From assembly GCA_013002265.1 (NCBI GenBank), contig JABDKK010000092.1, positions 1 through 10,241 on the forward strand: DNA of 10,241 nt, written 5' to 3'. Under the pieces are notes generated by a model. That model made no database searches and was not told the DNA's origin. It saw only the letters and a program-made list of their open reading frames with translations. A program made the position numbers and the translations under genes. This stretch comes from Candidatus Nitrosopumilus sp. Its GTDB lineage: Archaea; Thermoproteota; Nitrososphaeria; Nitrososphaerales; Nitrosopumilaceae. Positions 7,058-10,241 of this stretch are shown piece by piece; within the stretch, counting starts at the first letter, position 1; every line of letters begins with the position of its first letter.

Positions 7058-7498
7058 TTGACAAAAAAATCACCACTTGGATTATTTGCAGGTAGAGTTC
7101 TTACGATTAAAAAGAAGAAACAACGATGGGCAATTTCTACATACAAAAGAAGAAAACTTGGAATTGATAAAAAGGCTGATCCTCTTGGAGGCGCACCTCA
7201 AGCTAGAGGAATTGTTTTAGAAAAAGTAGGTATTGCAGCAAAACAACCAAACTCTGCTGTAAGAAAATGTGTTAGAGTTCAATTAATTAAAAATGGAAAA
7301 ACCGTTACAGCATTCTTGCCAAGAGACGGTGCAATGAATTTCATTGATGAACACGATGAAGTTCACATTCAAGGAATGGGGGCAACTCAAGGTGGTGCAA
7401 TGGGTGATATTCCTGGAGTTCGTTTTAAAGTATTCAAAGTAAATGGCACATCCCTACATGAGTTAGTTATTGGAAAGAAGGAAAAACCAAGGAGATAG
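7058..7498 (+). CDS. rps12: Ribosomal protein uS12
   Basis: Small-subunit decoding-centre protein of 146 residues, the usual archaeal length. Diagnostic segments are DPLGGAPQARGIVLEKVG (41-58), the universally conserved KQPNSAVRKCVRVQL (62-76), FIDEHDEV (95-102) and GDIPGVRFKV (116-125), ending in the basic KKEKPRR. The start is a TTG. Its choice rests on the expected N-terminus (TKKSPLGLFAGR) and on GGAGATG at 7045-7051, six bases upstream, inside the end of nusA. Rps7 follows after two bases, so nusA-rps12-rps7 form a tightly coupled unit. Confidence 0.97.
   Translation: MTKKSPLGLFAGRVLTIKKKKQRWAISTYKRRKLGIDKKADPLGGAPQARGIVLEKVGIAAKQPNSAVRKCVRVQLIKNGKTVTAFLPRDGAMNFIDEHDEVHIQGMGATQGGAMGDIPGVRFKVFKVNGTSLHELVIGKKEKPRR
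7491..7496 (+). promoter_or_regulatory. Ribosome binding site of rps7 overlapping the rps12 stop
   Basis: GGAGAT sits four bases before ATG 7501 and shares its last T with the rps12 stop codon TAG (7496-7498). This is the clearest Shine-Dalgarno site in the window and, with GGAGATG before rps12, shows that internal genes of this cluster use SD-led initiation while several first genes look leaderless. Confidence 0.7.
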
Positions 7499-7500
7499 AA

Positions 7501-8100
7501 ATGGCTGAAACAAAAAACTTACTATTATTTAGAAAATGGGATTTGTCTGATATTGAAGTAAAGGATTCTGGATTGAAAACTGCGATCTCATTGAGAAAAC
7601 AAATTTTGCCATACACCTATGGTCGTTCTGCACTAAAGCGTTTCAATAAAGCTGATGTGAATATTGTTGAGAGATTAATTAACAAAACAATGCATTTTGG
7701 TAAAAAATATGCAAAGAATACTGGAAGGATGACTGGCAAAAAAACAAAACTTCTCAATACTGTTAAAACTGCATTTGATATAATTGCACTAAAAACTGGA
7801 CAAAATCCTGTTGAAATTCTAGTTCGAGCAGTAGAATACTCTGCTCCAAATGAGGATACTACAAGAATTGTTTATGGTGGTACTGTTTATCACGTATCCG
7901 TAGACGTTGCTCCTATCAGAAGAGTAGATTTGGCCTTGAAGTTTATAGCTGATGCCATTAAAGAAGCTACGTTCTCTAATCCAAAACCAATTGAAGAGCA
8001 TATGGCCGAACAATTGATGCTTGCAGCAGCAAACGATCCAAATGCTCCTTCTGTAAAGAAAAAGAATGAGCTAGAAAGAATAGCACAAGCATCCAGATAG
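7501..8100 (+). CDS. rps7: Ribosomal protein uS7
   Basis: A 199-residue small-subunit head protein that nucleates assembly of the 16S rRNA 3' domain. Visible family features are LPYTYGRSALKRFNKADVNIVERL near residues 36-60 (archaeal-type YGRSA/H entry), GKKTKLLNTVKTAFDII, and the conserved NPVEILVRAVEYSAPNEDTTRIVYGGTVYHVSVDVAPIRRVD region (about 101-142), where bacterial uS7 has the V-R-R-V-G-G/x-x-Y-QVP-VEV pattern. The C-terminus (EAxxS..KKKNELERIAQASR) is typical of archaea. It ends the ribosomal cluster: instead of the translation factor EF-1A gene found next in many archaea, a convergent tRNA gene follows 31 bases on. Confidence 0.97.
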   Translation: MAETKNLLLFRKWDLSDIEVKDSGLKTAISLRKQILPYTYGRSALKRFNKADVNIVERLINKTMHFGKKYAKNTGRMTGKKTKLLNTVKTAFDIIALKTGQNPVEILVRAVEYSAPNEDTTRIVYGGTVYHVSVDVAPIRRVDLALKFIADAIKEATFSNPKPIEEHMAEQLMLAAANDPNAPSVKKKNELERIAQASR

Positions 8101-8131
8101 GATACTTACTAATTTTAAATATTTTACAAAG

Positions 8132-8219
8132 TAGCCCGAGGCAGATTCGAACTGCCGTCTCCGCCTATCCACTCATGAGATCCAGAGGGCAGAATCCTTG
8201 ACCACTAGACTATCGGGCT
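8132..8219 (-). tRNA. tRNA-Gln (CUG), intron-containing
   Basis: The minus strand folds as a complete tRNA: acceptor stem AGCCCGA/TCGGGCT with discriminator A; D arm GTCTAGTGGTCAAGGAT; anticodon stem CTGCC/GGCGG; variable loop AGAC; T arm GGCAG-TTCGAAT-CTGCC. Between the anticodon stem strands are 22 bases, that is a seven-base loop plus 15 extra. Placing a 15-base intron at the standard archaeal site after position 37 gives the mature loop CTCTGGA with anticodon CTG, which decodes CAG glutamine codons. The A-starting acceptor also resembles archaeal tRNA-Gln. CCA is not encoded. The gene converges on rps7. Confidence 0.93.
8167..8181 (-). other. 15-base tRNA-Gln intron at position 37/38
   Basis: Reading the minus strand, ATCTCATGAGTGGAT interrupts the anticodon loop between G37 and A38; the boundary may slide by one base because A flanks both ends. 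TGGA near the intron 3' end can pair with TCTG of the anticodon loop (two Watson-Crick and two wobble pairs), giving the four-base central helix expected in the bulge-helix-bulge substrate of the archaeal splicing endonuclease. The remaining core is short, so the motif may be relaxed. Confidence 0.8.
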
Positions 8220-8243
8220 ACTGGAAGAAATTTTGATGTTTTA

Positions 8244-8253
8244 GAATATATTC
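8244..8253 (-). promoter_or_regulatory. Candidate TATA box for tRNA-Gln
   Basis: GAATATATTC, a perfect palindrome, is centred 29 bases upstream of the tRNA 5' end on the minus strand, about where a TATA box would lie if transcription starts a few bases before the mature tRNA. It sits between the tRNA and the small gene at 8265-8594, in otherwise featureless AT-rich DNA. Confidence 0.5.
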
Positions 8254-8264
8254 ATTTGTTGTAA

Positions 8265-8594
8265 TTATTTTAGTCTGACTTCATGAATTGCAGTTGCATA
8301 ATCACAATCTGCTCTTAGTCTCATGTAAGGAATTAATCTGAAATGAATTGAATAAATGTCTCCCTCTTTTAACAAAATTCCTTTTTGCATTAAAGAAACT
8401 AATCCTCTTGATGGGATTGTAATTGATACATTTTTTTCCTTGCATATTTGATTACGTTTTTCTTGAAATTGTTTTAATGTAAATGCAACATCATTAATTT
8501 CTAAAATTAGAGGCCAAATAATTTTACTCCAAACAAACCTTCTATTTTCGGTAGCTGATGCATATTTTCCTTTCTCAGTCAACATTAATAACAT
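8265..8594 (-). CDS. Small conserved-looking protein of unknown function, possibly winged helix
   Basis: A protein of up to 109 residues that I do not recognise. The N-terminal half is helical and rich in aromatic residues (RRFVWSKIIWPLILEINDV). The middle (FTLKQFQEKRNQICKEKNVSITIPSRGLVSLMQKGILLKEGDIYSIHFRLIP, described in parts) suggests helix, helix, a possible recognition helix at SRGLVSLMQKG, and a strand-like wing; this is an inference from pattern only. ATG 8594 gives 109 residues. ATG 8585 gives 106 and lies 25 bases from a TTATAA element (8607-8612), which would make a leaderless mRNA starting there the better choice. It is divergent from the metal-binding gene at 8621 and has the tRNA gene downstream in the same direction. 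If it binds DNA, the inverted repeat at its own start could be its operator. Confidence 0.65.
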   Translation of the reverse strand: MLLMLTEKGKYASATENRRFVWSKIIWPLILEINDVAFTLKQFQEKRNQICKEKNVSITIPSRGLVSLMQKGILLKEGDIYSIHFRLIPYMRLRADCDYATAIHEVRLK

Positions 8595-8608
8595 CTGAAA
8601 AAGATGTT
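8590..8608. promoter_or_regulatory. 7-bp inverted repeat in the divergent promoter region
   Basis: AACATCT (8590-8596) and AGATGTT (8602-8608) are perfect inverted copies separated by GAAAA. The repeat covers the ATG at 8594 of the minus-strand gene and adjoins TTATAA (8607-8612), the likely TATA element for that gene. Such a dyad at a promoter suits a dimeric regulator; as RNA it could also form a start-codon hairpin. Function is not shown. Confidence 0.5.
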
Positions 8609-8620
8609 ATAACTTAATAG

Positions 8621-9325
8621 TTGTCTCAAAAAGAAATTGAAGAATCACTAGACCTTTTGGCAAAAGACTGGGATGTTGATCCAATTTTACATGATTTTAT
8701 GTTGGGAAAAATTACAGATGTTTCAGATTATACAATAAAAGTTAAGGATGTAGTATTTCACATTCCATATTTGAATTCTCAAAAAAAATACATTCTATGG
8801 AAATGCTATTGGCCTGATTGCCATAATTGCTGTGATCGACAGGGACGACTTCCGTTAACATCTGACGATCTAATTACAATAGGAAAAGGTTTGAAATATC
8901 AAAAACATTCAGACTTTATAAAAAATGAAACACTGACAGTTACTTATCAAGAGCCTGGCCCTTCAGGCCAAATGACTACAATGACTACAATTAATCTTAA
9001 ACGAAAAAATGATGAGACTGAAAGAGATGATGGAACACACATTTCTTGTAGATTTTTAGATGATAAGGGAGGATGTAGTATGCATCCTGATAGGCCTGGG
9101 GTTTGCTACCTATACCCATTTTCAACCTGGTTGGAAAATGAAAAAGGGACAGCACGTGTTCATGCAACATATCAATTCACTGGTGATTGTCCTGGATTTT
9201 ATCTTGAAGACAATTTAGAATCTATGAAACAAGAATTAAGAGACTATTCTAAAATTATTTATGATTACAATATGGCTTCTAATAGAACTAATAGAGAAGG
9301 ATTTGGCTCAGTTAGTTTTGGTTAG
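8621..9325 (+). CDS. YkgJ-type CxxxxCxxCC metal-binding domain protein
   Basis: A cytosolic protein of 234 residues with the zinc- or iron-chelating cysteine domain (YkgJ/FliB-like family). The first cluster is C62-x4-C67-x2-C70-C71 (KCYWPDCHNCC), followed by an R-L-P-L-T-x-D-D helix start. The second set is C143 (ISCRFLDD), C152 (GGCSMHPDRPGVC) and C162 followed by YPF, and C190 sits in GDCPGFYL; the C-x-F-L...C-x-M-H-x-RP-x-V-C-x-x-YPF order is the family signature. The start is TTG 8621, immediately after an in-frame TAG, so it is the earliest possible; the next ATG (8699) would remove 26 residues. Family members bind iron-sulfur or zinc; a few methylate flagellin lysines, most have no known reaction. 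The stop overlaps the convergent reductase gene. Confidence 0.85.
   Translation: MSQKEIEESLDLLAKDWDVDPILHDFMLGKITDVSDYTIKVKDVVFHIPYLNSQKKYILWKCYWPDCHNCCDRQGRLPLTSDDLITIGKGLKYQKHSDFIKNETLTVTYQEPGPSGQMTTMTTINLKRKNDETERDDGTHISCRFLDDKGGCSMHPDRPGVCYLYPFSTWLENEKGTARVHATYQFTGDCPGFYLEDNLESMKQELRDYSKIIYDYNMASNRTNREGFGSVSFG
8972..8989 (+). repeat. Tandem 9-bp repeat encoding MTT
   Basis: ATGACTACA occurs twice in tandem and in frame, giving MTT-MTT (within QMTTMTTINL, about residues 118-126) in the segment joining the two cysteine clusters of the YkgJ-type protein. Just upstream GCCTG and CAGGC form a short inverted repeat (8953-8968). It looks like a small in-frame duplication in a loop. Confidence 0.8.
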
Positions 9326-10241
9326 GCTTTGGCTACCTTCATCAAATCACCAATTTTAATATCCATTCCAAATCTGTTTTCATTCTTTTTCATGTAACGG
9401 AAAATTGATATGAAATCTGGTAGTGCTCTAAAGAAACTAAAGTCCTTGTGAATTTTAGCTCTAACAAAATTAAACACCTTGGCATAGACTTTGTAATGCT
9501 CTTCAACTGCCTTTTCATATGCCTTAAAGTCATTCATATTCTTCAAGAAAATTTCAACACACTGCATTGATGGAATTATTCCTTCACCTAAAAGTGCATA
9601 CACTGTTCCAATAGATTCTCCGACACCAACAACTTTTCCTGAATAGTATGGCTTGCATCTATCTGGAGTTGCCAATCGAATGGGACGTCCTTTTGTTGCA
9701 ACTACTTTTCCTCCATGCTTTTTCAAGAATTCATCTGTTGCTTTGATGTGGTTTTTATTGTAATCTCCTGCTCCAATATGTGCCCATTTCTCACCTAGTG
9801 GGAAATACCAGAAATATCCTGACATTCCTGGAAAAGGTTCAATGTAAAAGTCATCATATGGTAATCCATTCTCGTATTCCACCTTGTACTCGTATGTTGG
9901 CAAGAAAAAATCTTCTTTTAATTTTGGAAGGTATACTCTGTGAAATCCAGTACAATCAACTATCATATCATACTCTTTTTCTAACTCTTCGAGTTTTGGT
10001 GCACTACCATAAATCACCTTGGAATCTTTGATAAAATCTTGAATCAAACCTAATTTGTTATAAGTACAAAGCCCTTTCAAACCAATATCAAATTTTATAT
10101 CGTTATTCATCTTGACGTGCATATTTTTTCCATCATGGATTAGAAAATCATCAAAGTTTCTTCCAGTCTTTTTACAAAATTCATTTAAAACTGGTTTTAT
10201 TGTTCCCCATGCACAAATTGAGTCATGTCTCTCTTTGGGCA
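9322..10241 (-). CDS. FAD-dependent oxidoreductase of the geranylgeranyl reductase family (5' partial)
   Basis: The minus-strand frame is open to the window edge, so the N-terminal FAD-binding GxGxxG part lies outside; an internal ATG at 10122 is not the start, since homologous-looking sequence (GTIKPVLNEF...) continues upstream. About 305 residues are visible. Family features are YDMIVDCTG (end of the FAD domain), GYFWYFP at 9799-9819 (the YxWxFP substrate-cavity motif of archaeal geranylgeranyl reductases), HIGAGDY, and GVGESIGTVYALLGEGI (from 9627 downward), equivalent to the flavin-contacting GDAAG...GGGI segment. Such enzymes saturate isoprenoid double bonds in archaeal lipids or quinones. 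Here the usual GD is replaced by GES, so it belongs to a divergent branch and the substrate is uncertain. Its TAA stop overlaps the convergent gene's TAG by four bases (TTAG, 9322-9325). Confidence 0.85.
   Translation of the reverse strand, partial: PKERHDSICAWGTIKPVLNEFCKKTGRNFDDFLIHDGKNMHVKMNNDIKFDIGLKGLCTYNKLGLIQDFIKDSKVIYGSAPKLEELEKEYDMIVDCTGFHRVYLPKLKEDFFLPTYEYKVEYENGLPYDDFYIEPFPGMSGYFWYFPLGEKWAHIGAGDYNKNHIKATDEFLKKHGGKVVATKGRPIRLATPDRCKPYYSGKVVGVGESIGTVYALLGEGIIPSMQCVEIFLKNMNDFKAYEKAVEEHYKVYAKVFNFVRAKIHKDFSFFRALPDFISIFRYMKKNENRFGMDIKIGDLMKVAKA

Noticed and set aside
8172..8179. Palindrome CTCATGAG as a restriction or regulatory site
   Set aside because: It lies wholly within the tRNA intron, where it can be explained as the remnant of the intron inner helix.
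8132..8219. Reading the tRNA as tRNA-Glu with anticodon CTC, because of its Glu-like D arm
   Set aside because: With loop C32-T33 the next three bases are CTG, and the five-pair anticodon stem CTGCC/GGCGG fixes this register; the acceptor starting with A and ending with T before discriminator A also fits Gln.
9780..10031. Plus-strand open frame opposite the reductase gene
   Set aside because: The minus strand encodes clear flavoenzyme motifs over the same bases; the plus-strand product shows no family pattern.
1..10241. CRISPR array, prophage, insertion sequence or defence system
   Set aside because: No regularly spaced repeats, transposase, integrase, terminal inverted repeats or nuclease/toxin motifs are visible on either strand.

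Overview
The window reads as a chromosomal segment of an AT-rich Nitrososphaerota (Thaumarchaeota) archaeon, most like a Nitrosopumilus-type ammonia oxidiser. The grounds are: archaeal-type RNA polymerase subunit A and ribosomal genes; A' and A'' fused in one frame (a hallmark of this phylum, most other archaea being split); an archaeal two-KH NusA; an intron-bearing tRNA-Gln; and exported beta-sandwich proteins of a style common in these organisms. The lineage is inferred from gene content and fusion state, not from a search.

Layout. Positions 1-3059 hold the 3' four-fifths of unsplit rpoA (5' end outside the window), followed closely by an Sm-like (LSm) gene at 3086-3316. Next come two genes for predicted exported proteins: an S-layer-like beta-sandwich protein (3356-4537), and a two-domain beta-sandwich protein with an acidic linker and TPR repeats (4590-6152). 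Each seems to have its own TATA element about 26 bases before the start codon and no Shine-Dalgarno site, which suggests leaderless mRNAs. A new promoter then precedes the ribosomal cluster rpl30e - nusA - rps12 - rps7 (6205-8100). In many archaea rpl30e-nusA-rps12-rps7 directly follows rpoA; here the LSm gene and the two exported-protein genes sit between.

From 8132 the organisation changes. A minus-strand tRNA-Gln(CUG) gene with a 15-base intron converges on rps7. A small unknown gene on the minus strand (8265-8594, possibly helix-turn-helix) diverges from a CxxxxCxxCC metal-binding domain gene (8621-9325) across a very short spacer that carries a 7-bp inverted repeat. The latter gene overlaps by 4 bases, tail to tail, with a minus-strand FAD-dependent geranylgeranyl reductase-family gene running off the right edge (9322-10241).

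The left and central parts are core information processing: transcription elongation (RpoA, NusA), RNA binding (LSm) and the ribosome decoding-site proteins uS12 and uS7. The right part joins a lipid-reductase-like flavoenzyme with a metal-cluster protein. I see no phage, insertion sequence, CRISPR array or defence system. The most unexplained items are the exported protein pair embedded in the transcription/translation cluster and the divergent locus near 8600.
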